DNA of 64,000 bases from an uncultured Lachnospiraceae bacterium (GTDB lineage: Bacteria > Bacillota > Clostridia > Lachnospirales > Lachnospiraceae): positions 23,492-87,491 of the forward strand of contig CAJUNR010000018.1 of NCBI GenBank assembly GCA_910587765.1, given 5' to 3'. The notes beneath the pieces are model-generated. The model was not told the DNA's origin and made no database searches. It saw nothing but the letters and a program-made list of their open reading frames with translations. The stretch's first letter is position 1. Every line of letters begins with the position of its first letter. Positions 41,252-50,838 of the stretch are shown one piece after another. The position numbers and the translations under genes are program-made.

Positions 41252-44143
41252 CTAATCGTTGATCACTTCCGTCGTCGCCTCCGATGCGGTTCCGGTCAGA
41301 AGTTCTTCCTCGTCTGCAAGTCCGAAATAATACCGGAAAATATCTGCCGCCATGGCCGCGGCATTCGCCGACGTATAACCGTTGGTGATGCGGATCGCGA
41401 TCGCGATCTTTGGCTCCTCATACGGCGCGTATCCGACAAACAGCGCATGGTTCGGATGGCGGACGGACTGCTGCGCCGTTCCGGTCTTGCCCGCAACCGT
41501 CAGATCCAGTTCCTGAAACGCCTTTGTATCCAGAGCCACCTCGTGCAGCCCTTCCCGAATCGCATTCCAGGAATCATCCGATATATCGACATTATTATAT
41601 ACTGATGCAGAATAATCTTCAATAGTGTTTCCGGCAGAATCTGTCAATTTATCCAGCATCGTCAGATTATAGGTCGTTCCGCCGTTTGCCACGGAACCGA
41701 TGTATCTCGCGAGCTGCGAAACGCTGAACAGATGGGTGCCCTGTCCGATGGAGGAACGGATTCCGTCCGTATCCGACAGGCGCGGGGCGCTCTCCGACAC
41801 TTCCAGCCCGGATTTTTCGTTCAGCCCAAATTCCGCCGCGTATTTCCTGATGATGTCCAGCGTCCTGTCCGAGGAATATTCCGTAGTACGTCCTCCGCCC
41901 AGGCGAAAGCCCACTTCATAAAAATAATAATTGCAGGACACCTTGATCGCGTCCACAACGTTGACTTTCCCGTGACTTCTGCGGAACTGATTGTAGATCC
42001 AGCAGGTGGGGTCGCCGTACGCATCCGTATAGACGCCGGTGGCGTTGATCAGCTCCGAGGGAGTGATGACCCCTTCCTCCAGCCCCGCCGCGGCGATGAC
42101 CGGCTTGATCGTGGATCCCGGCGCCGTCTGTTCCTGGGTGGCGCGGCTGTACAGCGGCCTGGACTTGTCCCTGTTCAGCGCGGCAAAATAAGCGGAATCC
42201 ATGGTATTGGTGAGACGGTTGTTGTCAAAGCCCGGATAAGTGACATTCGCAAGCGTGTCCCCCGTCTTCGGATCCGTAATCACGCATCCGGCGCTGCACG
42301 GTTCCAGCGCGAGCTGCGCGGGAGTGATCTCCAGACTGCGGATCTTGTCTGTCAAAAAGCGGTAGGCGGAATCGCTTCCGCTGCGAAGCCTTTCCACCGC
42401 CTCTTCATCATACTCCAAAACCCCCTGCTCATACAAGAGTAAACAAATCTCTTTTCCCGTCACAATATCGTCCAACAGGATATATTTATACAGCATATTC
42501 TGAAAATCGACGTCTTTATTCAGCTCTGTCGAAATATAATCCATCAGAACCTCATAGATTTCCTCCGCGTTCAGATACGGCGAATCCACTTCCAGTCCGG
42601 ACACGTCCACCCAGTTCATGGAGATGGCGTACTCCAGATACTCTTTCAGGCTGATCACCTCGTCCGTCGTCCACGCAATATAGGTTTTGTCGTTCCGGTC
42701 AATGGCGTTTCTCATCAGGATGTTGTGATCTCCCATCAGAATATCCGACACGATATAGCTCATGTAATTCTTCATGTCAATGGTGAGATCCTGATAGGCG
42801 GCCGGCTGCTCCGAACGAAGCTGCGACATAATCTGCCCGATGGTGCTCTGAAGCCGTTCGTCGAAGCGCTGCTGAATGGAGCGTTCCAGCTCCGTGGCGT
42901 CGTCCGCCCGGAAATGGGTGGTATCAATCACCCGGTTGTTGATCAGCGCATAGTAGACGTCATAAATCGGAATCAGAATGTCCGCCGCCGTGCTCCGCGC
43001 ATCGGGAACGTATTCCTTGATGTTGCGGATTCTCGACAGGAGCACGCCCGCAAGCTGCTGCTCCAGAATATCCATGACCGCCATCTGCAGATCCCCGTCT
43101 ATGGTCAGATAAACGTCCCGGCCCGATTCCGGCTGCGTCTCCTTCTCCACCTCCATCACATTGCCCATGCTGTTCACATAGATCGTGCGATTGCCCTTGG
43201 TTCCCTGAAGCTCGGTCTCCATATACTGCTCGATCCCGGCTTTTCCGACGATGTCGTTGAGCTCGTAATTCTCGTCCTCCAGCAGCAGCCGGTCCAGCTC
43301 CTCCTGCGAAGGCTTGCCGATATACCCGATAATCGAAGCAAAATACTTCGCGTCGGGATAGACTCTCAGACTGCTCCGGGCGATGTCGACCCCCTGGAGG
43401 CTGTCCATGTTCTCCATAATCTCCGCCATCGTCTCGTCGCAGACGTCCGAGGCGACCGTCGTCGCCACATAGCGCTTATAGCCGTTGAGACCCATGGCAT
43501 AGCGGACCGTCGCAATCTTCAGTTTCTCCTCCGGCGAACGGTCCTCCTCCGGTATCTGATAGGCTTTTCTCTGCTCCTCGGTATAGGCGTCGCGGGAAAT
43601 ATAATACCGTTCCTTCCCGCACAGGTATTCCATAATCTGATCCGCCGTGGCCGCAGCCTCCCTCGGTTCCAGATCTTCCACCCGCTTGCGCCCGTAAATA
43701 TCCGCCTTGAACCTCTGAAGCGCCGTCCCTTCCTGCGTGAACACGTAGCGGCCGTTCTCGCAGATGATCCCGAAATCGCTGATGATGCTGTCTCCGTGGG
43801 ATTCCACAATCTCGATGACTCTCGATATGATCCGGTTCAGCGACGACTGCTTCTCCCGGTTGCTCTGATAAGTTCCGTTGTCTTCTATCGTGACCGAATA
43901 CGACAGCACGTTATCCGCCAGAATCTTCCCGTTCCTGTCATAAATCTTTCCCCGGGTGCTGGCAATATTGATCTCCTTTTTGATCTTCATCGTAAAGCTC
44001 TCTGCGTAGTCTTCCCCGTGTATGATCTGCAGCAGGAAGATCCTGCCGAGAAGAATGCCGAAAAAAGTCAGAAAAACGAGCATCAGCACAAAGATACGCG
44101 AGGTTATGAAATTTAGAAAGGATTCTTTAAAATCGTCGAACAA
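41252..44143 (-). CDS. mrdA: PBP2/MrdA elongation transpeptidase with long insertion
   Basis: 963 residues, against 600-700 in most families. One membrane segment (about 14-36), dimerisation region, a mainly helical insertion of roughly 200 residues (about 375-590), then the transpeptidase domain with STIK (Ser677), SCN and KTG (AGKTGTAQQ). It works with RodA on side-wall peptidoglycan. The start is likely TTG at 44143 behind AAGGAG, with the ribosome site overlapping the mreD stop. Long PBP2 forms are known in clostridia; the role of the insertion is unknown. Confidence 0.93.
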   Translation of the reverse strand: MFDDFKESFLNFITSRIFVLMLVFLTFFGILLGRIFLLQIIHGEDYAESFTMKIKKEINIASTRGKIYDRNGKILADNVLSYSVTIEDNGTYQSNREKQSSLNRIISRVIEIVESHGDSIISDFGIICENGRYVFTQEGTALQRFKADIYGRKRVEDLEPREAAATADQIMEYLCGKERYYISRDAYTEEQRKAYQIPEEDRSPEEKLKIATVRYAMGLNGYKRYVATTVASDVCDETMAEIMENMDSLQGVDIARSSLRVYPDAKYFASIIGYIGKPSQEELDRLLLEDENYELNDIVGKAGIEQYMETELQGTKGNRTIYVNSMGNVMEVEKETQPESGRDVYLTIDGDLQMAVMDILEQQLAGVLLSRIRNIKEYVPDARSTAADILIPIYDVYYALINNRVIDTTHFRADDATELERSIQQRFDERLQSTIGQIMSQLRSEQPAAYQDLTIDMKNYMSYIVSDILMGDHNILMRNAIDRNDKTYIAWTTDEVISLKEYLEYAISMNWVDVSGLEVDSPYLNAEEIYEVLMDYISTELNKDVDFQNMLYKYILLDDIVTGKEICLLLYEQGVLEYDEEAVERLRSGSDSAYRFLTDKIRSLEITPAQLALEPCSAGCVITDPKTGDTLANVTYPGFDNNRLTNTMDSAYFAALNRDKSRPLYSRATQEQTAPGSTIKPVIAAAGLEEGVITPSELINATGVYTDAYGDPTCWIYNQFRRSHGKVNVVDAIKVSCNYYFYEVGFRLGGGRTTEYSSDRTLDIIRKYAAEFGLNEKSGLEVSESAPRLSDTDGIRSSIGQGTHLFSVSQLARYIGSVANGGTTYNLTMLDKLTDSAGNTIEDYSASVYNNVDISDDSWNAIREGLHEVALDTKAFQELDLTVAGKTGTAQQSVRHPNHALFVGYAPYEEPKIAIAIRITNGYTSANAAAMAADIFRYYFGLADEEELLTGTASEATTEVIND

Positions 44144-44147
44144 TCCA

Positions 44148-44663
44148 TCAGCTCCTTATCACCGGCTCGTCATCCTTTGCCTCGATCCTCCGATTGATAA
44201 AATAGATCAGGCGGTAGACGACCAGCGTGACTACAATCGTATATAAAAGTTCAGGAAGTATGATCCGTATCATATAATAGGTAAACGCGAAACGGCTCCG
44301 CATCATAAACATGATCATATAGGTTCCGAGTCCGTAGACCAGCTCGCTGGCCGTGATCAAAAAGATGGGCAGCTTGATGTCCTCTTCATAAAAAATATGA
44401 TTGAAGTATCCGTTTGCATAGCCCGTATACATATAGATCATGGCATGCATCCCCATCAGTCTGCCGTAAAAAATATCTTCCAGAAGGCCGCAGAAAAAGC
44501 CGACCCACAGCCCCTCCTTTTTGCCCCGCATAAAACCGAAGGAAGACGTGACAATGATCATCAGATTCGGACTGATGGAACCGAGCGACAGCGTCTTGAA
44601 GACGGTGCTCTGAAGCAGGAAACAGACGAGGATAATCACTGTTATCACAATCTTACGCTTCAT
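44148..44663 (-). CDS. mreD: Rod-shape protein MreD
   Basis: 171 residues from ATG 44663 behind GGGAGCGG. Five to six membrane helices and typical motifs (GSISPNLMIIVTSSFGFMRGKKEG, FFCGLLEDIFYG). MreD is a membrane part of the elongasome between MreC and PBP2. The gene sits between mreC (25 bp) and mrdA (4 bp). Confidence 0.94.
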   Translation of the reverse strand: MKRKIVITVIILVCFLLQSTVFKTLSLGSISPNLMIIVTSSFGFMRGKKEGLWVGFFCGLLEDIFYGRLMGMHAMIYMYTGYANGYFNHIFYEEDIKLPIFLITASELVYGLGTYMIMFMMRSRFAFTYYMIRIILPELLYTIVVTLVVYRLIYFINRRIEAKDDEPVIRS

Positions 44664-44688
44664 ATGATCCGCTCCCTTTCCCGTCTGC

Positions 44689-45669
44689 TCATTCGGTCTG
44701 TTCTCCTCCTTCATCCGGTTCCGCCTCCGCGTCTCCATCTCCCGCGCCGTCCGCGTCATCCCCGGACTCCGCGTCCACGGAATGCTCCGGAACCGTCTCC
44801 TCTTCCGCCGTCTGTTCGGTATCTACCTGCTGTTTCAGGTCCGTGATCACCAGCACCGTACTCAGATGGCCGAAATCCACCGCCGGCGTCAGACTTCCGG
44901 ATTTTGTCATATTGTTGGCATCCATGGTCACTTCATTCACATACCCGATCAGTATCCCTTTATGAAACTTGGCGCTCACATGCGATGTCACTACCTTATC
45001 GCCCTGTTCCACCTCGTCGTTCTGGTCTCTGAGTTCGTTCAGCTGCATAGTGCCTTCCGTCATCATCTGCAAATCCCCACGCACATAGCACAGGTCGGAA
45101 TTTTTGAGAATCATGGCGCTTACATTGCTCATATCGTCGATGATGGAGCGGACCTGCGCCCAGTCCGGACCGGTCTTCGTGACAATCCCCACCAACCCGC
45201 CTCCGGCGATCACGTTCATGTCCACGCGGACGCCGTCTTCGGCGCCTTTGTCGATAATGAACATATGAAACCAGTTGCCGGTATCTTTTCCGATCACATT
45301 CGCCGCGATCTTGTCGAGACTCCGGTACTCCGAGTCCAGCTCGTACAGTTTCCTCAATTCTTCCAGCTCATAGCGCTCCTGAAGCAGGGAATTGTTCTCC
45401 AGCGTCAAATCCGCGATCTGTTCCTTCAGCAGCGCGTTCTCGCTTTTGACCGCCGCCAGATCTTCCAGATTCTCCACTCTGCTGCGCAGCCAGCCGCCCG
45501 CCGAATTGATCCCCCGCTGTACCGGAACCAGCACGTATCCGGATATCACATTCAAGGCCCCCCCGTCAAAATCCGTAAGAAAGGACAGCGACATGGCCCC
45601 CACGCAGAGAACCGTCAGCACAAACAGGATATATTTTCCGGGAATCGTAAATCGCTCTCTTCGTCTCAT
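44689..45669 (-). CDS. mreC: Rod-shape protein MreC
   Basis: 326 residues: one membrane segment (about 10-32), a coiled coil (about 68-108), then the double beta-barrel domain with VIGKDTGNWFHMFIIDKG, GGGLVGIVTKTGPDWAQVRSIID and KGILIGYV. The C-terminal 45 residues are a low-complexity acidic tail. MreC scaffolds PBP2 outside the membrane. Confidence 0.95.
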   Translation of the reverse strand: MRRRERFTIPGKYILFVLTVLCVGAMSLSFLTDFDGGALNVISGYVLVPVQRGINSAGGWLRSRVENLEDLAAVKSENALLKEQIADLTLENNSLLQERYELEELRKLYELDSEYRSLDKIAANVIGKDTGNWFHMFIIDKGAEDGVRVDMNVIAGGGLVGIVTKTGPDWAQVRSIIDDMSNVSAMILKNSDLCYVRGDLQMMTEGTMQLNELRDQNDEVEQGDKVVTSHVSAKFHKGILIGYVNEVTMDANNMTKSGSLTPAVDFGHLSTVLVITDLKQQVDTEQTAEEETVPEHSVDAESGDDADGAGDGDAEAEPDEGGEQTE

Positions 45670-45687
45670 TTGCCGCAGCTCCCGCCG

Positions 45688-46695
45688 TTATTCATATTTC
45701 TGCTCCTTTGTGATAAACGCCAGCGGACGGAAATCCCTCTCGCACATCACTCGCGCCAGACCTCTTGCAACGCTCATCTCCGGCTCTTCGTCCACGCTGA
45801 CCCGGATTCCCGATTTCTGCTCCAGAAGCAGATCGAGCTTATGGATCCTCGCCGAACCGCCCGTCAGATAGATGCCGTTCCTTATGATATCCACACCCAG
45901 CTCCGGCGGCGTGCGTTCCAGAATCGTCTTCACCGCATCCATAATGACGCTCAACTGCTCCTTGATCGCATCGTATACAAACTCCGAAGTGATCTCCATC
46001 ATCTGCGGAAGTCCCACCACCATGTTGCGCCCGCAGATCTGCATGGAAACCTCCTCCGGCTCCAGCGCATAGGCAAGTTCCTTTTTGATCGACTCCGCGG
46101 TCTTGCTGCCGATGAAGAAGTTGAACTCCTTGCGGATCGCGCTCTGAATCGCGTCGTCAATGGACCGCCCTCCGTTCTGAATCAGACGGCTGATGACGAT
46201 TCCGCCCAGCGACAGGACCGATATCTCCGTCGTCTCGGCTCCGATGTCCACAATCATGACGCCCTGCGCCTCTTTTACGTTGATGCCCAGACCGAGGCCG
46301 GCGGCTACCGGCTTATCAACCAGATAGACGCTCTTTGGCTTCATATTGGAGTCCTGAATCAGCGTGGTGAAGATCCGCTCCTGCATATCCGTAGGCAGAG
46401 CCACAAAATATTCCGCGCCCTTTAACTGCCCTTTGATATTTCCCTCCAGAAGGCTTTTCAGAAACGCCTGCATGTTGCTGATGCTGGCAAGATTTCCGTA
46501 AGACATCGGACTGGTCACCTGGATGTTGGACGGCGCCTTTTCGTACATGGCATACGCCTCGTCTCCGCAGGCGAGCATGCCCTTTTTGTCCTGAACCGCC
46601 ACCATGTTGTGCTGAATCAGGTAGGAGTCCTGATCCTTATGGTAGATTTTCAGATGGTATGACCCGAAATCGCAGCCAAAACTATGATTGTTCAT
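45688..46695 (-). CDS. mreB: MreB/Mbl-family actin homologue
   Basis: 335 residues from ATG 46695. Actin-fold phosphate loops are seen: FGCDFGSYHLKIYHKD and VMIVDIGAETTEISVLSLGG, and later GIYLTGGSARIHKLD. MreB filaments under the membrane guide side-wall synthesis. The N-terminus is less canonical than in typical MreB (GSYHLKIY in place of GTANTLVY), so it belongs to a divergent clostridial branch, but mreC and mreD follow directly. Confidence 0.92.
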   Translation of the reverse strand: MNNHSFGCDFGSYHLKIYHKDQDSYLIQHNMVAVQDKKGMLACGDEAYAMYEKAPSNIQVTSPMSYGNLASISNMQAFLKSLLEGNIKGQLKGAEYFVALPTDMQERIFTTLIQDSNMKPKSVYLVDKPVAAGLGLGINVKEAQGVMIVDIGAETTEISVLSLGGIVISRLIQNGGRSIDDAIQSAIRKEFNFFIGSKTAESIKKELAYALEPEEVSMQICGRNMVVGLPQMMEITSEFVYDAIKEQLSVIMDAVKTILERTPPELGVDIIRNGIYLTGGSARIHKLDLLLEQKSGIRVSVDEEPEMSVARGLARVMCERDFRPLAFITKEQKYE

Positions 46696-46730
46696 GGTAT
46701 ATTTCCCTCTTTCTCTCTTGACTTTTTGCA

Positions 46731-47420
46731 CTACAGATAATTTTCCTCCCGGAAACTCATATAAGCATGTTCCCCTATGATGATGTGATCGGTCAGCCGG
46801 ATCCCCAGAAGCTCTCCCGCTTCCCGCACTCTTCTGGTCACGTTCAGATCCTCCCTGCTGGGACGCGCATCCCCGCTCGGATGATTGTGCAGCAGAATAA
46901 TCTGGACCGCCCGGGCGGACAGAGCCTCCAGAAAAATCTCTCTCGGCGAGATCACGGACGCGTTGACTGTCCCTTTAAACATGTATTTCTCTCTCAACAG
47001 CCTTCCTTTCTGATTCAGCATCAGAAGCAGCAGCACTTCCTGTTCCCTGTGACGCAGATCTTCCATATAATACCCGGCGATGGAAGCCGGCGTCCGGAAG
47101 CAGATCCCTTCTCCCGCTTCCTCTCTTGCCATACGTCTGGCCAACTCCAGAACACACTGAATCTGCACCGCTTTGACTTTGCCGATTCCGCGGATCTCCG
47201 CCAGCTCCTCCAGGCTCTTCCGGCGAAGACCCGCAAAGCCTTCCCGCTCCGGCGACAGCTTCAGCAGATCTCCCGCCAGCTCCAGTACGCTCCGGCCTCT
47301 GGCTCCGGTCCGCAGAAGGACCGCCAGAAGCTCCCGGTCGCTCAACCGCCGCGCCCCGTGCCGCATACACCGCTCGTACGGCCGCTCTTCCTCCGGCAGA
47401 CTGTTAAAATTCTCGTTCAT
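46731..47420 (-). CDS. radC: RadC/JAB1-type metalloprotease-like protein
   Basis: 229 residues: N-terminal helix-hairpin-helix (LAEIRGIGKVKAVQIQ) and a C-terminal JAMM domain with the zinc motif HNHPSGDARPSRED and E in the strand before it. Once tied to DNA repair, its true role is unsettled. In Firmicutes it regularly precedes mreB, as here (35 bp apart). Confidence 0.95.
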   Translation of the reverse strand: MNENFNSLPEEERPYERCMRHGARRLSDRELLAVLLRTGARGRSVLELAGDLLKLSPEREGFAGLRRKSLEELAEIRGIGKVKAVQIQCVLELARRMAREEAGEGICFRTPASIAGYYMEDLRHREQEVLLLLMLNQKGRLLREKYMFKGTVNASVISPREIFLEALSARAVQIILLHNHPSGDARPSREDLNVTRRVREAGELLGIRLTDHIIIGEHAYMSFREENYL

Positions 47421-47494
47421 AATGCGATAACCTCCGTTTCATCTCTCCAGATACCCCGTCAGTTATCTTCATTAGTATCTTCTGTTTGCAAATT

Positions 47495-47749
47495 CTATAT
47501 CCAGCGATAAATAAAGATCGCAAGAATAATACCGATAATACTGGCAATCGTAATCTTGATGCTCAGTCCGAAGGTCAGCACCAGAAGCCCCAGCGACAGC
47601 ACCACCGGATCCTCCAGCCCGAAGGACTGTCCGTAGTTCAGCCAGTCAAGCCCCGACACGCCGGCCGCAAGACTGCCGATGAATCCTCCCAGCACCACGC
47701 CCGCCAGAATCAGAAGCAGCAGCGTCCAGCCGTTTTTTGTTCCTCTCAT
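47495..47749 (-). CDS. DUF4321 membrane protein
   Basis: 84 residues with two membrane segments (about 9-29 and 48-80) and a conserved-looking connecting loop (LDWLNYGQSFGLEDPVVL). DUF4321 proteins are often found next to mreB operons in clostridia. No function is known. It lies between the FAD-dependent gene and radC and should be part of the same transcript. Confidence 0.85.
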   Translation of the reverse strand: MRGTKNGWTLLLLILAGVVLGGFIGSLAAGVSGLDWLNYGQSFGLEDPVVLSLGLLVLTFGLSIKITIASIIGIILAIFIYRWI

Positions 47750-47768
47750 AAATATGCTCCTTTGCGGT

Positions 47769-49382
47769 TCAAACGCTATTCGTTATATCATACCACGGCG
47801 CATATTTTTTTGCAATCGCTTCTGCAATCTTTAACCCGTCCATGGCGGCGGAGGTAATACCTCCCGCATAGCCGGCGCCTTCCCCACAGGGGTAAAGCCC
47901 CGACACATCGCTCTCTAAATTCTCGTTTCTCAGAATCCGTACGGGGGACGAGGTCCTGCTCTCCACGCCGGACAGCACCGCGTCCTGCGCGGCAAATCCC
48001 GGAATCAGGCTGTCGCAGCCCCGAATCCCCTCCTCCAGCGCCTGAGACAGCTCCGCCGGGAAGATCCCGCGCACGTTCGCCAGCCTCCAGGCGCCTTTCA
48101 TGCACGGTTCAATCGCTCCAAGGGAGACAGAGGGCGTATTTCTGCAGAAATCCCCGAAGGTCTGCACCGGAATCCGGCCTTCGCCCAGCCGGTACGCCGC
48201 CCGCTCCAGTCTCCGCTGAAACTCCACGCCTGCCAGCACGTCCGTCCCCCCGTAATCCTCCGGCGTAACGGTAACGATCATGGCGCTGTTGGCATTGCGC
48301 CCGTCCCGGGCCTGATAGCTCATGCCATTGACCGCCAGCGCGCCCGCTTCGGAGGAGGCGTTGACCACGTAGCCGCCCGGGCACATGCAGAAGGAATACA
48401 CCCCTCTTCCGCCGGACGTCTTCCTTGTTACTTTATAGGAGGCCGCCGGGAGCACGGACGGATAATGCGCTCCGTACCGGCTCCGGTTGATCATCTCCTG
48501 CGAATGTTCCATCCGCACGCCGACGGCGAACGCTTTCCGCCGCATGGGAATCTGTCTGTCCTTCAACATCGCGAACGTATCGCGGGCGCTGTGCCCGATG
48601 GCAAACACGACCTGTTCCGCCTCGAGCGTCACCGGCTCGCCGCCGCTTTGGACCGTCAGCCCCCGGACAGCCTGCTTCTCGATGAGCAGATCCGTCACCC
48701 GGGAGCCGAACCGGACTTCGCCTCCGAGCCGCCGGATCTCCTCCCGCATGTGGCGCACGATCCCGGTCAGCACGTCGGTCCCCAGATGGGGATTTTTCTC
48801 ATAGAGAATCTCCTCCGGCGCGCCGGCTTCCACAAAAAGCTCCAGCACCTTCCGGTTCCTTCCCGCCGGATCTTTCACCAGCGTATTCAGTTTGCCGTCG
48901 GAAAAGGTGCCCGCTCCGCCTTCCCCGAACTGGACGTTGGACTGCGGATCGAGGACGCCCAGCTTCCAGAAGGCTTCCACCGCCTTCACGCGCTCTTCGG
49001 CGCGCTGTCCGCGTTCCAGAAGAATCGGCCCGTAACCCGCCCGGGCGAGCATCAGTCCGCAGAACAGGCCGGCCGGGCCCGTACCGACGATCACCGGCCT
49101 GTAGTTCAGCCGCTGCGCGCCGGAGGCCGGAAACCGGTACCGGACGCGCTCCGCCTTCTCCGCGCTGCCCCGGCAGGAGCGCAGTACGGCGGATTCCCTC
49201 CGCACTTCCGCGTCGATCACGTAGACGCAGCGCAGATCCCCTTTCCGCGCGTCCAGGGATTTTCTGACAATCTCATACCGGAGCAGATCCCCCGGACGGA
49301 GACGCAGCGTCTTCAGAATGCGCTCCGTCAGTTCCCGCTCCGTGTGCGTGACCGGCAGCTTCAGTTGTTGGATTCTCAGCAT
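47769..49382 (-). CDS. NAD(P)/FAD-dependent oxidoreductase (COG2509-type)
   Basis: 537 residues. The first 80 residues form an extra N-terminal domain (ILKTLRLRPGDLLRYEIVRKSLDARK), then an FAD loop PVIVGTGPAGLFCGLMLARAGY, GEGGAGTFSDGKLNT, and the C-terminal GEGAGYAGGITSAAMDGLKIAEAI. This matches the uncharacterised FAD-dehydrogenase family. Substrate unknown. It is the first gene after the extended -10 promoter at 49532 and a long structured leader, and appears to head the radC-mre-min-rodA transcript. Confidence 0.9.
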   Translation of the reverse strand: MLRIQQLKLPVTHTERELTERILKTLRLRPGDLLRYEIVRKSLDARKGDLRCVYVIDAEVRRESAVLRSCRGSAEKAERVRYRFPASGAQRLNYRPVIVGTGPAGLFCGLMLARAGYGPILLERGQRAEERVKAVEAFWKLGVLDPQSNVQFGEGGAGTFSDGKLNTLVKDPAGRNRKVLELFVEAGAPEEILYEKNPHLGTDVLTGIVRHMREEIRRLGGEVRFGSRVTDLLIEKQAVRGLTVQSGGEPVTLEAEQVVFAIGHSARDTFAMLKDRQIPMRRKAFAVGVRMEHSQEMINRSRYGAHYPSVLPAASYKVTRKTSGGRGVYSFCMCPGGYVVNASSEAGALAVNGMSYQARDGRNANSAMIVTVTPEDYGGTDVLAGVEFQRRLERAAYRLGEGRIPVQTFGDFCRNTPSVSLGAIEPCMKGAWRLANVRGIFPAELSQALEEGIRGCDSLIPGFAAQDAVLSGVESRTSSPVRILRNENLESDVSGLYPCGEGAGYAGGITSAAMDGLKIAEAIAKKYAPWYDITNSV

Positions 49383-49452
49383 GAGGCCTCTTTTCTCCCT
49401 TCTTCCCGCTAATGCTCATTATGTCTGCCCAGGTCCCGGGTTCGCTTCGCTC

Positions 49453-49515
49453 GTCAAATGGCCAAAGAAGCATCTGTCCGAGCAAGCTCGGCATATGCTT
49501 CTTCGTCCACTTGAC
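49453..49515. repeat. Long imperfect hairpin in the leader of the FAD/shape operon
   Basis: GTCAAGTGG and the next 12 bases pair with the complementary arm in 20 of 21 positions (wobbles included), topped by an inner CCGAGC/GCTCGG stem. No T-run follows on the minus strand, so it is not a simple terminator. It lies about 20-80 bp after the -10 box. Confidence 0.7.
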
Positions 49516-49531
49516 TCTGCCCTTTGCGGAC

Positions 49532-49540
49532 ATTATAGCA
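49532..49540 (-). promoter_or_regulatory. Extended -10 promoter of the FAD/radC/mre operon
   Basis: TGCTATAAT preceded by GAGAGTA on the minus strand; the -35 region is poor. The 17-bp word including it is shared with the mutS promoter. Confidence 0.6.
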
Positions 49541-49575
49541 TACTCTCTGTGTGTATTGGTAAAATTTTCATAAAA

Positions 49576-50811
49576 TCATCGCTCCGACGCCGCGTTCAGG
49601 CCTGCCAGATATCCGCTGCTCCATGCCCACTGCAGATTGTATCCCCCGCAGGCTCCGTCCACGTCCAGAAGTTCGCCCGCCAGATACAGTCCCGGCACGA
49701 CCGCCGATTCCATGGTGCTTCCTTTCAGTTCGGACAGCGGCACGCCTCCGGTGCACACCTGCGCCTGCTCGTATCCGCGGCATCCGAAGATGCGGAAGGA
49801 AAGCCCTTTGATCTGTCCGGCAAGCCGCGCGCAGTCGGCGTCCGTCCACTCCCTTCTGCTCTTCTTCAGGGAGATGCCGGCACGGCCGAGAAGGACCGCC
49901 GACAGTTTCTCCGGAAACATGCCCAGCAGAATGTCCGTCCCTCTGCGCTCCCCGAGCCGCTCTTTTCTTCCCCGTATCAGCGCCTCCAGTTCCTGCGCGC
50001 TGCGGCCCGGGCAGAGATCCAGTTCGATCTCGCAGTCCCTGCCCTCCGGAAGCGCCCTGGACACATAGCGGCTTACCTGAAAGACCGGAATGCCGGACAG
50101 CCCGTAGGACGCGAACTGTACTTCGCCCTCCTCCTCCTCCGCCCGCTCATGATCGATGAAGAGCGTCACTTTCGCGTCCGCACGGACCCCGGCAAGCGCC
50201 CCGCGGTCGTTTTCATACGCGTACAGCCCGGTCAGCGCCGGGAGCGGCGGAATAACCCGGTGTCCGAGGCTCTGCGCGAACCGGTACCCGTCTCCGGTAG
50301 AGCCGGTCTTCGGGGCCGCCTCGGAACCGCAGGCCAGCACGACCGCTTCCCCTTCGTAAGTCCATCCCTCTGTCTCCACGCGGAACACACCGCCCTCTTT
50401 CTTAACCGACAGCACTTCCGTATTGTACGCTTCCTTAATCAGGCGCTGCCCGGAAAGCCTGCGCACCTCCAGTCTCAGTACCTCGGCGACGGAGGACGCC
50501 TGGCCGCTCGCAGGATAGAGATACCCGGCGCGGTCTTTCACAAGGATTCCCAGTTCCTCAAAAAAAGAGACGGTGTCTTCCATGGAAAACGCTTCCAGCA
50601 CGGCCTTCACCAGCTCCGGCCGGCCGCTGCGGTAATGAGAAAGCCGCTGATCCCGGTTTGAAAAATTGCAGCGGCCGTTCCCGGTCGCCAGAAGCTTCTT
50701 CCCCGGCAGTCTGTTTTTCTCCGCCAGCACCACCCTGGCTCCCTGTCCGGCAGCCGCAATCGCCGCCATCAGCCCGGAAGCGCCGCCTCCGATCACAATC
50801 ACCCGTTTCAT
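49576..50811 (-). CDS. HI0933/BaiN-like flavoprotein
   Basis: 411 residues. FAD loop IVIGGGASGLMAAIAAAGQG at residues 4-23, GNGRCNFSNRD, ACGSEAAPKTGSTGDGY, and the end GLYLAGELLDVDGACGGYNLQWAWSSGYLAG. The family includes BaiN of bile-acid dehydroxylating clostridia and many housekeeping members in all Firmicutes; without a bai operon a bile role should not be assumed. It is the last gene of the mutS-mutL-miaA operon. Confidence 0.93.
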   Translation of the reverse strand: MKRVIVIGGGASGLMAAIAAAGQGARVVLAEKNRLPGKKLLATGNGRCNFSNRDQRLSHYRSGRPELVKAVLEAFSMEDTVSFFEELGILVKDRAGYLYPASGQASSVAEVLRLEVRRLSGQRLIKEAYNTEVLSVKKEGGVFRVETEGWTYEGEAVVLACGSEAAPKTGSTGDGYRFAQSLGHRVIPPLPALTGLYAYENDRGALAGVRADAKVTLFIDHERAEEEEGEVQFASYGLSGIPVFQVSRYVSRALPEGRDCEIELDLCPGRSAQELEALIRGRKERLGERRGTDILLGMFPEKLSAVLLGRAGISLKKSRREWTDADCARLAGQIKGLSFRIFGCRGYEQAQVCTGGVPLSELKGSTMESAVVPGLYLAGELLDVDGACGGYNLQWAWSSGYLAGLNAASER

Positions 50812-50838
50812 ATCCTTCTCCGTCCTTTTGCCCGGCTC

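Noticed and set aside
49273..49533. An 86-codon minus-strand ORF over the leader hairpin
   Set aside because: It is made of the inverted repeat plus an out-of-frame part of the FAD gene; no RBS fits.
49576..50811. Bile-acid dehydroxylation gene baiN
   Set aside because: The family is widespread and housekeeping in Firmicutes; no other bai genes are in the window and the operon is mutS-mutL-miaA.
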